Source: Myxococcota bacterium (GTDB lineage: Bacteria; Myxococcota_A; Polyangia; Palsa-1104; JAEUJZ01). Taken from it: a DNA stretch of 47,643 nucleotides. Below the pieces are notes generated by a model. The model saw only the letters and a list, made by a program, of their open reading frames with translations, was not told where the DNA came from and searched no databases. Location: the NCBI GenBank assembly GCA_025057315.1, contig JANWXW010000038.1, positions 1-47,643 of the forward strand. The letters are read 5' to 3'. Position numbers and translations under genes: made by a program. Of this stretch, positions 34,320-43,101 are shown one piece after another (position 1 is the stretch's first letter; each line of letters opens with the position of its first letter).

Positions 34320-34631
34320 ATGCTCATCAGCCGTGACGATCCACGCTTCTGGGATGTGCGCACGCGAGAGCGCCGCATCCGTCGGGGGGAGATCTCGCTC
34401 CGGGAAGTGGAAGAGTACCTGCAGTCTCTACCAGATGTGAGCGACAAGGCGACCATCTCGGTGCCGCTGGAGGAACCCGACGAACGGGCTCGCGAGCGTC
34501 GTCCTCAGAAACCCATCATTCGGGCTACGCCGCCGCCGCCCCCAGCCGAGCCTAAGGAGGGGTTGCCTGCGCGGGAGGACCCCGACGAAGAAGGCGACGA
34601 GGATATCGACGATACCCCCTCCGGCGCCTAG
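34320..34631 (+). CDS. Small acidic hypothetical protein
   Basis: The 103-residue protein starts MLISRDDPRFWDVRTRERRI. The first 50 residues, through REVEEYLQSLPDVSDKAT, look folded and helical. A Pro-rich linker (RATPPPPPAEPKE) and a strongly acidic tail (DPDEEGDEDIDD) follow. I recall similar short proteins in deltaproteobacterial genomes but cannot name a family. The start is set by the promoter at 34284-34312. It converges with the kinase-like gene across a strong hairpin. Confidence 0.72.
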   Translation: MLISRDDPRFWDVRTRERRIRRGEISLREVEEYLQSLPDVSDKATISVPLEEPDERARERRPQKPIIRATPPPPPAEPKEGLPAREDPDEEGDEDIDDTPSGA

Positions 34632-34701
34632 AGGCGCCGGACCACCTGCCTGCCGAGCACGGGAGAGGCTGCCTCTGGAACAGCCTCGACAAGTCGGGTC
34701 G

Positions 34702-34742
34702 GCAGAGCCAGCCTACCCCTGGAGAGAAAGGGGTAGCTCTGC
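34702..34742. terminator. Bidirectional terminator-like hairpin
   Basis: CTACCCCT (34713-34720) and AGGGGTAG (34729-34736) form a perfect 8-bp stem with an eight-base loop. GCAGAG (34702-34707) and CTCTGC (34737-34742) add six pairs below a five-base bulge. It sits between two convergent genes. There is no U tract on either side. Confidence 0.55.
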
Positions 34743-34778
34743 GCCTAGGGGCAGCAGACCCATCCACGGAACCACGCC

Positions 34779-37580
34779 CTAGCGGAACGGGTCGCGCAGG
34801 TTCTTCAGCGATGGGATGTCCGAGTCGGAAGTAAGGTCCCGCTCGCGCCGCTCCGCTGCCCTGCCGCGGGTCTTCTTGGGGGCGGCCGGCTCGGGCTCGC
34901 TGCGGGACTCGCATCGGCTCTCGAGCGCCATCGCCTCCTCGTTGGCCGGCTCCATAGCCAGCACAGCCTGCGTCAGTCGCTGCACCTCGCTGCACAGACC
35001 GAGGCGCCGCGCCGCCTCCGCCTCGGCCAATTTGCTCTGGACGTACTCGGCCCGCAGCGCCTGGACATCAGACCGCGCGCGCTGCTTGTACACCGAATCC
35101 TCGGGGATCTCGGCGAACAGGGCGAGGGCTGCCTCGGTGTTGCGACGCTCCAGGGCAGCGCGGAAGCTGTCAAAGCGGAGCTGGTTCTGCAGCTCCCTCT
35201 CGGCGCGATGGCGCTTGTCCTGGGCGGAGGTGTGGCCCGGATAGGTGCGCAGGACCTGATCGGCCCGCAGGACCGCGGTACGCCAGTCCTGGACATCCAG
35301 CGCGCGGTCGATCTCACCCAGAAGACGTTGGGCGTCTGCTGGCGACGGGACAGAAGCCGCCTTTGGCACCCCTGAAGACGACCCCAGCAGCCACTGCGGC
35401 ACCAGCATCCCCACCACGGCGGCCAGGGGGATACCGAGGATCAACGACCAGACCAGCCCTCGGCTCTGGGGTGGCCGCACAGGGGCCACTGCCTCCACCT
35501 GAGCAGTCCTCTTGAAATCGTCATCCCGGGGCGCGGAGAGGGCGCCCTGCATGCGCAGGGTGGTGGCCTCCTGGACACCAGCCCGGGGAGAAGGTGGCGC
35601 CAGGGCGGACTTGGGCAGCGGAGGGGGGCCGCTGCTAGGACGCGTTGGGGGCTGGAGGACCAGCTCTGCATCCGGCAGGTCGACGATGATTTGCGCCGCC
35701 TCCAGCTTCGGGGCTTCCCTGGCCAGGGAGACAAGCTCGCCGGAGGCTGGGGGCAGCTCCACCAAGTTGGCAGGTGCACGGCGCCTAGGGCTCGGGTGGG
35801 CAGGGGGTGGCTGCTGGGCAGGGGGCGACTGCTGGGCAGGGGGTGGCTGCTGGGCAGAGGCCGGCTGGGAAGAAGGGTTCAGGCTACGTGCCCGCTTGCG
35901 CGCCGCTTCCAGGAGGCGCTGCGAGGCGGCAGCGCGGGCTGCAGCAAGCGCCTTGGTCGCCTCGTCGCCGGGACCATTGCGGGGCCCGGGTGCGGGAAGA
36001 GGGGCCTCCGCTGCAGTGGCCTCCGGGGGCTGTGGCGAGGCAGCCTCTGTGGGCCCCGGAGGTGAGGGCTTGAGGGGCTCGAGGGCTTCATCCTTCCCCT
36101 TGGACGGGCGTGCCTCTCCGGTCCTGGACGCTGCCGTTCCGCTGCCCCGCCCCGCTGGACCGAGCGGGGAGTCGGGGCGGGCCCTGGGACGGCTCATCGG
36201 CACCTCGCCTCGTGCCAGCGCCGCCAACCGGGCAGCCACGGGAGACAGCTTCGGCGCTGGGCCCTCCGGCGAGGAAGGGGCCGGCGCCGCTGTCTCTGGG
36301 GGGGCAGCCCCGTCGGTCTTCGGCCCGCCAGGCAGGGTCACTCCGGGCGCCTGCTCGGGGACTTGGTGCCTCTCGGCCATCTCCTCGGTCTGGGACGGCG
36401 CGGACGCACCCCCTCTTGCCTCTGCTGAGGCCCCCTGCGCAGGGGCAGTGAGTACCTCGGTAGGCAGCGCCCCGGCCACGGCCTCTGCTGGTCCTGCTTG
36501 CCCAGCGAGCGTCGCGGTGCCACCCTCTGCAGCGGGTGCTGCAGCCTCATCCGCAGGCGCGACAGGTTCGGCGGCCGGCGAAGCTGGCTCAGCGGCCGTT
36601 GGGGTAGGCGGGGACTCCTGCGCCGCCCCTGTGCTGCTGAGGGGACGCCGCTTGCTCCGCCGACTTGGGCTCAGCGAATCGTTGCTGCTCTCCAGCACGA
36701 CACCGTTCTGCAGGAAAGCTGTCCCCAGGCTCCGCAGCGTTGTGGAGAGGGCAGCTGCATCGGGCAGGCGCTCCTCTGGCCGCAGCGCACAAGCGAGGGC
36801 TAGGATCTGCTCGAGCACCGAAACCAACTCGGCCGAGTCGGCAGTCCCCTCGGGGGGGCTGCGCAAGATGGCCATCATGCCGCTGCGGCCCCGCGTCGGC
36901 GGCCTCATCCCATCCTGGGTCGGTGGCTCTGGGAAGGCCGGCCGCCCGGTGATGGCCTCGTAGAGCACGGCCCCCAGAGCGAACACGTCGCCCTTCAGAT
37001 CCGCCTCGCGCGTCCAGCTCTCGATCTGCTCAGGGGGCAGGTAGCAGCCAATTCCCGGGGCGCGCCGCGGGTGGGCACGCAAGGGCCCGACACGGAAGTG
37101 GTGGATCCCAGCGTCGGCCAGGAGCAGCTGATCGTTGCGCGTAAAAACGATGTTCTCGGGGCGAATGTCTCCGTGCGGCACGCCGCGCTGGTGCAGCGGG
37201 ATGAGGAGCTGACAGAGTGTGTCCACCAGCGAGAAGGCGGCCCGCGGCAGAAGCGGCCCCCGGCGCAGGCGCTGCCGGAGGGTCTCGCCCCGCCACAGGT
37301 CCGAAACCACGATGAGGGCACCCTCGGGCGTGACCGCCGTTTCGTGGATCGAGGGTAGGCGGGGGTCGGCGATCTGAGCGATGATCTTGTGATCTCGCAG
37401 GAAGCGCTCACGCTCCGCCAGCAGCTCATCGGCGGGCAAAGGCAGCACGCGCACAGCATGCTCGCGCCCCTGCTGGAGGCTGGTTCCGGCGTACACAGTG
37501 CCTAGTACACCCCGCCCCAGCTCCCGCTCCAGGCGGTAGGTCCCCTCTAGAACGCTGCCGATCCCATAGCCCTGAAACAT
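34779..37580 (-). CDS. Ser/Thr kinase-like receptor, possible pseudokinase
   Basis: The 933-residue protein has an N-terminal Hanks-type kinase domain (about 14-285). A Gly-rich loop, LGRGVLGTVY, is at 21-30. The beta3 motif reads HAVRVL, so the ATP-anchoring Lys is Arg44. The catalytic loop is HGDIRPEN (136-143), keeping Asp138 and Asn143 but with Arg for the loop Lys. DFG is DAG (156-158). A Pro/Ala-rich linker of about 400 residues leads to a membrane helix at about 708-732. The extracytoplasmic C-terminus (about 745-890) closely matches the C-terminus of the FHA protein at 80-1876. Loss of the beta3 Lys often abolishes catalysis, so it may be a pseudokinase or scaffold; some Arg variants may keep activity. 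The start is ATG at 37580. Confidence 0.88.
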   Translation of the reverse strand: MFQGYGIGSVLEGTYRLERELGRGVLGTVYAGTSLQQGREHAVRVLPLPADELLAERERFLRDHKIIAQIADPRLPSIHETAVTPEGALIVVSDLWRGETLRQRLRRGPLLPRAAFSLVDTLCQLLIPLHQRGVPHGDIRPENIVFTRNDQLLLADAGIHHFRVGPLRAHPRRAPGIGCYLPPEQIESWTREADLKGDVFALGAVLYEAITGRPAFPEPPTQDGMRPPTRGRSGMMAILRSPPEGTADSAELVSVLEQILALACALRPEERLPDAAALSTTLRSLGTAFLQNGVVLESSNDSLSPSRRSKRRPLSSTGAAQESPPTPTAAEPASPAAEPVAPADEAAAPAAEGGTATLAGQAGPAEAVAGALPTEVLTAPAQGASAEARGGASAPSQTEEMAERHQVPEQAPGVTLPGGPKTDGAAPPETAAPAPSSPEGPAPKLSPVAARLAALARGEVPMSRPRARPDSPLGPAGRGSGTAASRTGEARPSKGKDEALEPLKPSPPGPTEAASPQPPEATAAEAPLPAPGPRNGPGDEATKALAAARAAASQRLLEAARKRARSLNPSSQPASAQQPPPAQQSPPAQQPPPAHPSPRRRAPANLVELPPASGELVSLAREAPKLEAAQIIVDLPDAELVLQPPTRPSSGPPPLPKSALAPPSPRAGVQEATTLRMQGALSAPRDDDFKRTAQVEAVAPVRPPQSRGLVWSLILGIPLAAVVGMLVPQWLLGSSSGVPKAASVPSPADAQRLLGEIDRALDVQDWRTAVLRADQVLRTYPGHTSAQDKRHRAERELQNQLRFDSFRAALERRNTEAALALFAEIPEDSVYKQRARSDVQALRAEYVQSKLAEAEAARRLGLCSEVQRLTQAVLAMEPANEEAMALESRCESRSEPEPAAPKKTRGRAAERRERDLTSDSDIPSLKNLRDPFR

Positions 37581-37911
37581 CAGCCTTCCACGACGTTATC
37601 ACGGCTCGCGCAGAGATGCATCATTCACCCCCCTTGCGCACCCCCTTGCGTCCCCATCCTCCCTGATGGGAGGAGCACGCGCTGCCCCCTCACCCTTCAG
37701 CTGGGGGGAGACCGTTGCATCTGTGTCTGACCGCTGGGACCACGCGGCTGTCCAGGGCCCTCGGGGCGTGCTCACACCGCCCCCTATGGGTCCTGGTGTG
37801 CACACAGCGCCCCTTCTCGGACCCACGATGCGAATCGAGAACCCGAGCGCCTCGGCCGAGGCCTCAGGCCCGAACGCGACGCCGGGTCCGGAAAGGGCGT
37901 TTCTGCACGTG

Positions 37912-37987
37912 TGGAGCGGGAAACGGGACTCGAACCCGCGACTTTCAGCTTGGGAAGCTGACACTCTACCAGCTGAGTTACTCCCGC
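37912..37987 (-). tRNA. tRNA-Gly(CCC)
   Basis: The minus strand folds as a 76-base cloverleaf with an encoded CCA end. The acceptor GCGGGAG pairs with TTCCCGC (one G-U pair), with U73 as discriminator. The anticodon stem TCAGC/GCTGA encloses the loop TTCCCAA, anticodon CCC. The T loop carries GGTTCGAGTCC. A promoter precedes it at 37999-38027. Around it, 37581-37911 shows no gene. Confidence 0.95.
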
Positions 37988-37998
37988 CTGCTATTCTC

Positions 37999-38027
37999 TA
38001 TGTAGACCTGCTCTCTTTGGCGGTCAA
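37999..38027 (-). promoter_or_regulatory. tRNA-Gly promoter
   Basis: Minus-strand TTGACC (38027-38022), a 17-base spacer and TACATA (38004-37999), about 11 bases before the tRNA. An A/T-rich run (AATTTTTTTATT) just upstream of the -35 box could act as an UP element. It is a useful internal reference for this organism's housekeeping promoters. Confidence 0.7.
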
Positions 38028-38038
38028 TAAAAAAATTG

Positions 38039-40369
38039 CTAGTGAGTTCCGATTTGGGCAGCCCGAGCCCGCTCCTGAGCGGCCCGCAGGAAATTGCCTT
38101 GCCGCTCTTCCAACGCCGCGCGGCTCTGGTGGACCTGGATGCGGGCAGCGGCTCCATCGGCCTCCCGCAGGGCCGCCTCCAGAAGCGCCCGTGCCTCGTC
38201 GGGCTGGCCCTGCCGTTCGCGCAACAGGGCCAGCGCCTGAAGGACTTCGGGCCCTCGGCTCCGGACCAGGGCCCGGCGGGCCAGGGACTCAGCCTCGGCC
38301 TCCCGGCCTTCCTCCACGAGCAGGGCGATCAGGTTCGCCAGCAAGAAGGCCGGTGGATGAGGCGAACTCAGCAGCTGCTCGGCCCGGTGCAGGGCCTCGG
38401 CCACATCGCGCTGGGCCAGAGCGGCCTGGGCCAGCCACAGCCGAGCGCCATCCGTGCCCAGCTGGTCGGCCCAGTGGGCCACGGCGCGCAGCAGCGACCA
38501 GTCTGGCGCCCCGCTGGCTCCCAGCAGGTCCAGCACTTCGCCGGCGATCTGAGGCGAGTCGGGCAGGGCTTGAAGCAGGTCGGCGGGGCTGCGCGCAACG
38601 GCCAGGGCAGCCTGATACAGCACCTGGCGCTGGGGGTAGGTGGCCCGCTCGAGGGCATGTCGCAGCGTGCGCAGGCCCTGCGCGCGGTGTCCGCGCCGGC
38701 ACAGCACCAGCGCCGCGGTGTGCAGCGCGGCGATGTCATTCGGGTTCGCGAGGAGGGCGCGGTTGACCCACACGATCGCTTCAGGGCGTCTGGCTTCCTC
38801 CAGCCGTGCTGCCACCACGGCAGACAGGTAGGAGTCCAGCGGATGCCGCAGCACCGCCTTGCGTCCCTCCGCGACCACCAGGTCGGGCGCAACGCCTGGG
38901 TCCCTGGCCAGGGCCAAAAGGCGCCGACCGTCCTCGTCCTGGTCCGGGGCAACCCGCCAGGCCAGCCCGGCTCCAGCCAGCAGCAGCAGCGACAGCCCCC
39001 CCAACCACAGGGGCGAGGCTCCGTGTCGGAAGCGGCCCACCACGGCGCACAGCGCGACGAACACCAGCGCCACGCCGCCCACCTCCAGGTTAAAGTCCAC
39101 CAGATTGTGCAGCAGCAGCGCCCCGATGGCCACCAGGGCCGCCCGTCGGTGGGGCGCGCCAGGCCCCCTCTCTGCAGGCAGGTGCCGCCATGCCTCGCGG
39201 AGCGCGGCCAACAAGAGCAGGCCCAGCGCTGCCGCACCGGGCAGCCCCCAGTCTAGGACGGCCTGAAGCCATTCGTTCTCCAGATACACGAAGCGGGTGC
39301 TCCCCGACACGCTGCTTGTGCCCTGAAAAGCGCTGTCGAAGGCGCCACGGCCCACACCGAGCAGCAGGTGACCGCGGAGCAGCGGCAGGGCCTCGACCCA
39401 GGCGTGGAGCTTGCTACCAGGGCGCGCCAGCTCCTCCAGGCGCGTGGCGGCGATGCGGGAGGCCAGTTCGCGCCGTGCCTCCTGCCACAGCAGAAAGCCC
39501 AAAATCGCGATGAGCAGGGTCCCGCCCACGGTCAGAAGGCGTCCTCGGCGGGAGCCGCCACGGCCGGGCCAGGCCAGGACCACGGCTTGCCCGCACAGCC
39601 CCACCGCAATGCCGGCCCGCGAGAGCGTGCCCAAAAGAACAATATTAAGAACAAATATCCCCATCACGAGCAACCATCGGCGGCCACCCTGGGCCTCCGA
39701 GGCCAGGGCGGTGCACAGGATGGCACCCACTGCAAGCAGCGCTGCCAAGTGGTTGCTGTTGACAAAACCCGCGGCGAACAGGGCCCTTGTGGTACCCTCC
39801 CCGGCGATGCGGATGGGGGGAGGCAGCGGCACCCCCAGGGCCATGAGCACCCCGCAGCCCGCCGGAACAAGAGCCGCCGCGGCCACCGCCAGGGTCAGGC
39901 GCCGGCCGTCGCCGCGCCGCGAGAAAACCAGCCCCAGGGCCAGCAGGTAACACAGGGACCCAAGGATGCGCACGGCCTCGTTCAAGGTGGCAGCCGGGTC
40001 CAGGGAGAGGGGGTGCCACCGGTGGGGATAACCACCCAGCTCAGCGGCGATCTGACGCAACGTGGCATCGCTGCCGGGCGCTAGCAGGGCACGCAGCGAG
40101 GGCGGCAGCGGCATGAGCTGGAGCAAGGTCAGCAGGAGCGCCAGGGCCACCAGCGCGGCAAACCAGCTCAGGCCCATACGCCGACCTCGGATCGCTCCCA
40201 ACGCGGACGCCCCCAGCCCCACCCCTCCGCACAGCGCCGCCACCAAGAGGGTGTAGGGCCGCTCGGCAGTCCCCCCCAGCAGCGGCGCCAGCACAAGGGG
40301 CAGAACGCTCAGGGCCTGCACCAGGCGAATCAAGCGGACCTGGCGACGTGACTCGGGCCCGGCGGACAC
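38039..40369 (-). CDS. O-antigen ligase/polymerase-like membrane protein with TPR domain
   Basis: The 776-residue protein has about 12 membrane segments in its first 480 residues. It carries the Wzy/WaaL-superfamily motif FVNSNHLAALLAVG and a large extracytoplasmic loop containing LPLLRGHLLLGVGRGAFD. The next segments include LENEWLQAVLDWGLPG and HNLVDFNLE, both typical of the ligase family. The last 240 residues are TPR-like helices. It would polymerise or ligate lipid-linked glycan on the outer face of the inner membrane. GTG at 40369 is preferred because a TTTACG-17-TACCCT promoter ends six bases before it; the longer frame to 40516 would run into the divergent promoter. It is divergent from the exporter genes at 40551-43101. 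Confidence 0.85.
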   Translation of the reverse strand: MSAGPESRRQVRLIRLVQALSVLPLVLAPLLGGTAERPYTLLVAALCGGVGLGASALGAIRGRRMGLSWFAALVALALLLTLLQLMPLPPSLRALLAPGSDATLRQIAAELGGYPHRWHPLSLDPAATLNEAVRILGSLCYLLALGLVFSRRGDGRRLTLAVAAAALVPAGCGVLMALGVPLPPPIRIAGEGTTRALFAAGFVNSNHLAALLAVGAILCTALASEAQGGRRWLLVMGIFVLNIVLLGTLSRAGIAVGLCGQAVVLAWPGRGGSRRGRLLTVGGTLLIAILGFLLWQEARRELASRIAATRLEELARPGSKLHAWVEALPLLRGHLLLGVGRGAFDSAFQGTSSVSGSTRFVYLENEWLQAVLDWGLPGAAALGLLLLAALREAWRHLPAERGPGAPHRRAALVAIGALLLHNLVDFNLEVGGVALVFVALCAVVGRFRHGASPLWLGGLSLLLLAGAGLAWRVAPDQDEDGRRLLALARDPGVAPDLVVAEGRKAVLRHPLDSYLSAVVAARLEEARRPEAIVWVNRALLANPNDIAALHTAALVLCRRGHRAQGLRTLRHALERATYPQRQVLYQAALAVARSPADLLQALPDSPQIAGEVLDLLGASGAPDWSLLRAVAHWADQLGTDGARLWLAQAALAQRDVAEALHRAEQLLSSPHPPAFLLANLIALLVEEGREAEAESLARRALVRSRGPEVLQALALLRERQGQPDEARALLEAALREADGAAARIQVHQSRAALEERQGNFLRAAQERARAAQIGTH

Positions 40370-40375
40370 AGGGTA

Positions 40376-40404
40376 AGGGTAGCACAGGCCATCTGGTACG
40401 TAAA
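40376..40404 (-). promoter_or_regulatory. Promoter of the ligase/polymerase gene
   Basis: Minus-strand TTTACG (40404-40399), a 17-base spacer and TACCCT (40381-40376), six bases before the GTG at 40369. TACCCT is repeated directly at 40375-40370. Confidence 0.45.
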
Positions 40405-40497
40405 ATGTAAGCACGGGCGCTGCGTTGGCGCCTGCGCCGAGCTTTCCGACGAGAAATTGCGATAAAATATCCCGACCAAGAATCGGCACACAGGACA

Positions 40498-40526
40498 TTG
40501 ACACAATAGAATCCATCCCCTACACT
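40498..40526 (+). promoter_or_regulatory. Strong promoter of the polysaccharide export operon
   Basis: A perfect TTGACA (40498-40503), a 17-base spacer and TACACT (40521-40526). Transcription would start near 40533, leaving an 18-base leader that contains the GGAGG of the next gene. Confidence 0.7.
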
Positions 40527-40550
40527 GGCCAGCTGTCGGAGGAGATTGCG

Positions 40551-41126
40551 ATGTTCGGACCGAGGACGCAATCCAGAATCCCCCGCTTCTGGCCTGTGGC
40601 GGCCGGCCTCCTTGGGGGCGCGGTGTGGGGCGCGCTGGCGTCGGGGGCAGGCAGAGGGGGTGGGGGCGATTTTGCGGCGATCCTCGCCGAGATGCGCAGC
40701 GGCGTGGCGCACACTGCCGAGCTTCGCGCTCAGGCTGAGCGCGGCGGTGATCGTGTCAAGTCCACCTGTGTCTACGATGCGCTGCGCGGCATGATGCAGG
40801 CCGTATCCTCCGCTGAGGTGGCTCAGGTGGCCTGGGAGAGCGCTCGCGCTCGCGGAGATGAGGCTGCGGCTGCAGCAGAGCTGGAGCGAGCGCAGCGCGC
40901 GCTGGAGCTGTTGCGCCGGCTGCGCGCGCAGGGCGACAGCTGTGTCGGCCGGGAGCTGGCCCGCCCCGAGGTCGGGACGCCCGGTACGACCACGGTCACG
41001 GTCGAGACCACCGTACGGGACGACGACCCCCATGCGGGCCCGGCGGAATCCTGGGCCATCCGCCCCCCCCGTCTGGACCTGCCGGGTCGGGCGGTTCCTG
41101 CAAGCCCCTTCCGGGTCGGCCAGTAG
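40551..41126 (+). CDS. Polysaccharide-cluster helical hairpin protein with a Cys pair
   Basis: The 191-residue protein has an N-terminal membrane segment or uncleaved signal (about 14-36, FWPVAAGLLGGAVWGALASG). A helical region carries two Cys residues about 55 apart, CVYDALRGMMQAV and GDSCVGRELARPEV. It ends RPPRLDLPGRAVPASPF. I recall proteins with this C-x(50-60)-C hairpin and a Pro-rich SPF tail ahead of outer-membrane barrels in deltaproteobacterial exopolysaccharide clusters. No named family is claimed. GGAGGAG lies six bases before the ATG at 40551. The next gene follows after nine bases. A periplasmic accessory role is inferred. Confidence 0.75.
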   Translation: MFGPRTQSRIPRFWPVAAGLLGGAVWGALASGAGRGGGGDFAAILAEMRSGVAHTAELRAQAERGGDRVKSTCVYDALRGMMQAVSSAEVAQVAWESARARGDEAAAAAELERAQRALELLRRLRAQGDSCVGRELARPEVGTPGTTTVTVETTVRDDDPHAGPAESWAIRPPRLDLPGRAVPASPFRVGQ

Positions 41127-41135
41127 CCGACGGAC

Positions 41136-42536
41136 ATGCAAGGATCCGCGACCGTGCGTCTGTCGCCTGTCCTGATCGCACTGCTCCTGGGCCTAGCCAA
41201 CCCCGCGCACGCACAAGGCAACCAGTACGGTCCCTACGATCCGTACGTGTGGAGCGTCTACAACGAGGGACCGGGCATCAAGTTCTTCCACGATGGCCTC
41301 GTGTTCCATCCTGGCCTGTCCACGGAGCTCGGCTACGACAGCAACGTGCTTCTGGCCACCCCCGCTGCCGATGCGGGCATGCTCCGCCTGCGGCTGCACC
41401 TGGACCTGGCGACGTTGCCGCCGCAGCGTAGCGATGGCAACTACAAGCCCAAGCTGGTCTTCCGCGCGGGCGGGATGTTCGAGTACCGGCAGTACTTCTC
41501 CCGCGACGAGCGCGTCGGCACGGTGCAGCAGCTCAACGGCCTGAGCAACATCGATCTGGCCATCCGGCCGCACGATCCGCTCTCGCTCTATCTCTACAAC
41601 AACCTCATCGTCACCAACGACACGCGCAACCTGGAGGTGGCCACCCGCGAGACCTTCGCGCCGCGTCTGTTTTGGCGCTTTGGCCTGTTGGGCGTGTTCC
41701 GCCCGGGCAACGGCCCGCTGGAGCTGGGCCTGGGCGATGCGGTGCGCCTTGACTACTACATCAGCGACGATCTGTCGCGCAACCGCTCGTTCGGCAACGA
41801 GGCCACCCTGTATGCCCAGCTGCGGGTGCTGCCCCAGACCACGGTCAAGCTGGAGGTGCGCTCCAGCTACATCACCTACTACGAGAGCAGCGACTTTCTG
41901 CCCAACGCGGTGCCCCTGCGCATCATCGCGGCGGCCAACAGCCTGCTCCTGCCGGCCCTGGGCGTGAGCGCATTTGCCGGCTATGGCAACAGCCTGCAGT
42001 TGGGGGCAGAACAGATAGCTGGGCTGACGCGGGGTACGGCTCCCAACTACAACAATTTTGTCGGGGGCGCCGAGCTGCGCCTGCGTCTGTTGGCGCAGAT
42101 GCGGCTGGCCCTGGGCTGGGCACGCGACTTCTACGATTCGATCTTTGCCACCTACCTGGCCGACGACCGCCTATATCTGAACTACGAGCACTACATCTGG
42201 CGCGGCCTGGCGGCCCAGCTGCGCTTTGAGACCTACTTCCGCCAGTATGGCGCGCTGGCGCCCTGGCGCTCGCTTGGCTTTCAGGGCTACCGCGTGGGCA
42301 ACGTGGAGTGCAACGACCTGATGCCGGGGCCCTGTACCCTGAGCCGCAGCGACATCATCCTCAACCTGGCGGCAGAGCTCAAGTACCGGGTTCGTTCTTG
42401 GATGGAGCTCGGGGTAAGCTATAGTTTGCTCAATGACATCACGGATTTTCGCTTCGTCGTCGTGCCGGGGAGTCAGTACGAGGACGCGGCATTTATCAAA
42501 CACATGGTGCTGGGCAAGGTCGACATCGCCTACTAG
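41136..42536 (+). CDS. Outer-membrane beta-barrel of a polysaccharide exporter (Wzp-like)
   Basis: The 466-residue product has a signal peptide (MQGSATVRLSPVLIALLLGL, cleaved after AHA). It is then almost wholly beta, with repeated amphipathic strands such as YKPKLVFRAGGMFEYRQYF, VRLDYYISDDLSRNRSFGN and LRLRLLAQMRLALGWARDFY. The C-terminus is tyrosine. In Myxococcus, separate barrel porins (Wzp) partner with short OPX proteins that lack their own outer-membrane domain. This gene lies directly before such an OPX gene and is in the right size range. The barrel frame overlaps the OPX frame by 104 bases if the OPX start is at 42433. Confidence 0.82.
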   Translation: MQGSATVRLSPVLIALLLGLANPAHAQGNQYGPYDPYVWSVYNEGPGIKFFHDGLVFHPGLSTELGYDSNVLLATPAADAGMLRLRLHLDLATLPPQRSDGNYKPKLVFRAGGMFEYRQYFSRDERVGTVQQLNGLSNIDLAIRPHDPLSLYLYNNLIVTNDTRNLEVATRETFAPRLFWRFGLLGVFRPGNGPLELGLGDAVRLDYYISDDLSRNRSFGNEATLYAQLRVLPQTTVKLEVRSSYITYYESSDFLPNAVPLRIIAAANSLLLPALGVSAFAGYGNSLQLGAEQIAGLTRGTAPNYNNFVGGAELRLRLLAQMRLALGWARDFYDSIFATYLADDRLYLNYEHYIWRGLAAQLRFETYFRQYGALAPWRSLGFQGYRVGNVECNDLMPGPCTLSRSDIILNLAAELKYRVRSWMELGVSYSLLNDITDFRFVVVPGSQYEDAAFIKHMVLGKVDIAY

Positions 42537-43101
42537 TGCCCTGCTGCTCCTAGCATGGCTGGGATGTGCCACCAGCCACGGGGTGGCGGTGCGCACGGTG
42601 GAGCAACCGCCGGTGGTGGACATGAGCCTGGGGCCGCAGGATGTCTTTGATGTGCGGGTTTTCGGCGAGCCCGACATGAGCGGGACCTACCGCGTGGCGG
42701 CCGACGGAACCATTGACTTCCCGCTCATTGGGCGCCTGACCGTACGGGGCAAGACGCCGGCCCAGCTCTCCGACGAGATCCAGAGCAAGCTGCAGGAGTA
42801 TCTGAAGCATCCGCAGGTGTCGGTGCTGCTGCGCGAGACCAACAGCAAAAAGGTCACGGTCTATGGCCAAGTGCATCACCCAGGGACCATCAACTACGTC
42901 GATCAGATGACCATTGCCCAGGCGGTCAGCATGGCCGGGGGGCTGACGGCCATGGCGGCCCGCGAAAGCGCCCGCGTGACGCGCAAGCGCGATGGCAAGA
43001 CCGAAACGGTGGTGGTCAACCTCAAGGCGGTGGCCAACGGCACGCAGACCTACTACCTGCAGCCGGGTGACGAGGTGTTCATTCCCGAGCGCCTCTTCTG
43101 A
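42433..43101 (+). CDS. Short polysaccharide export (OPX/Wza-like) lipoprotein
   Basis: The protein has the Poly_export domain with LGPQDVFDVRVFGEPDMSG, VAADGTIDFPLIGRL and TPAQLSDEI. A SLBB-type domain follows, with VTVYGQVHHPGTINY, MAGGLTAMAA and LQPGDEVFIPERLF at the end. It lacks the outer-membrane helix of E. coli Wza, matching the short class that needs a separate barrel. A lipobox, LLLLAWLG before Cys, is preceded by no normal start codon. The only in-frame ATG upstream is at 42433, giving an atypically long N-terminus and a large overlap with the barrel gene. The true start, possibly a rare codon, is uncertain. It would form the periplasmic export ring. Confidence 0.88.
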   Translation: MTSRIFASSSCRGVSTRTRHLSNTWCWARSTSPTSALLLLAWLGCATSHGVAVRTVEQPPVVDMSLGPQDVFDVRVFGEPDMSGTYRVAADGTIDFPLIGRLTVRGKTPAQLSDEIQSKLQEYLKHPQVSVLLRETNSKKVTVYGQVHHPGTINYVDQMTIAQAVSMAGGLTAMAARESARVTRKRDGKTETVVVNLKAVANGTQTYYLQPGDEVFIPERLF

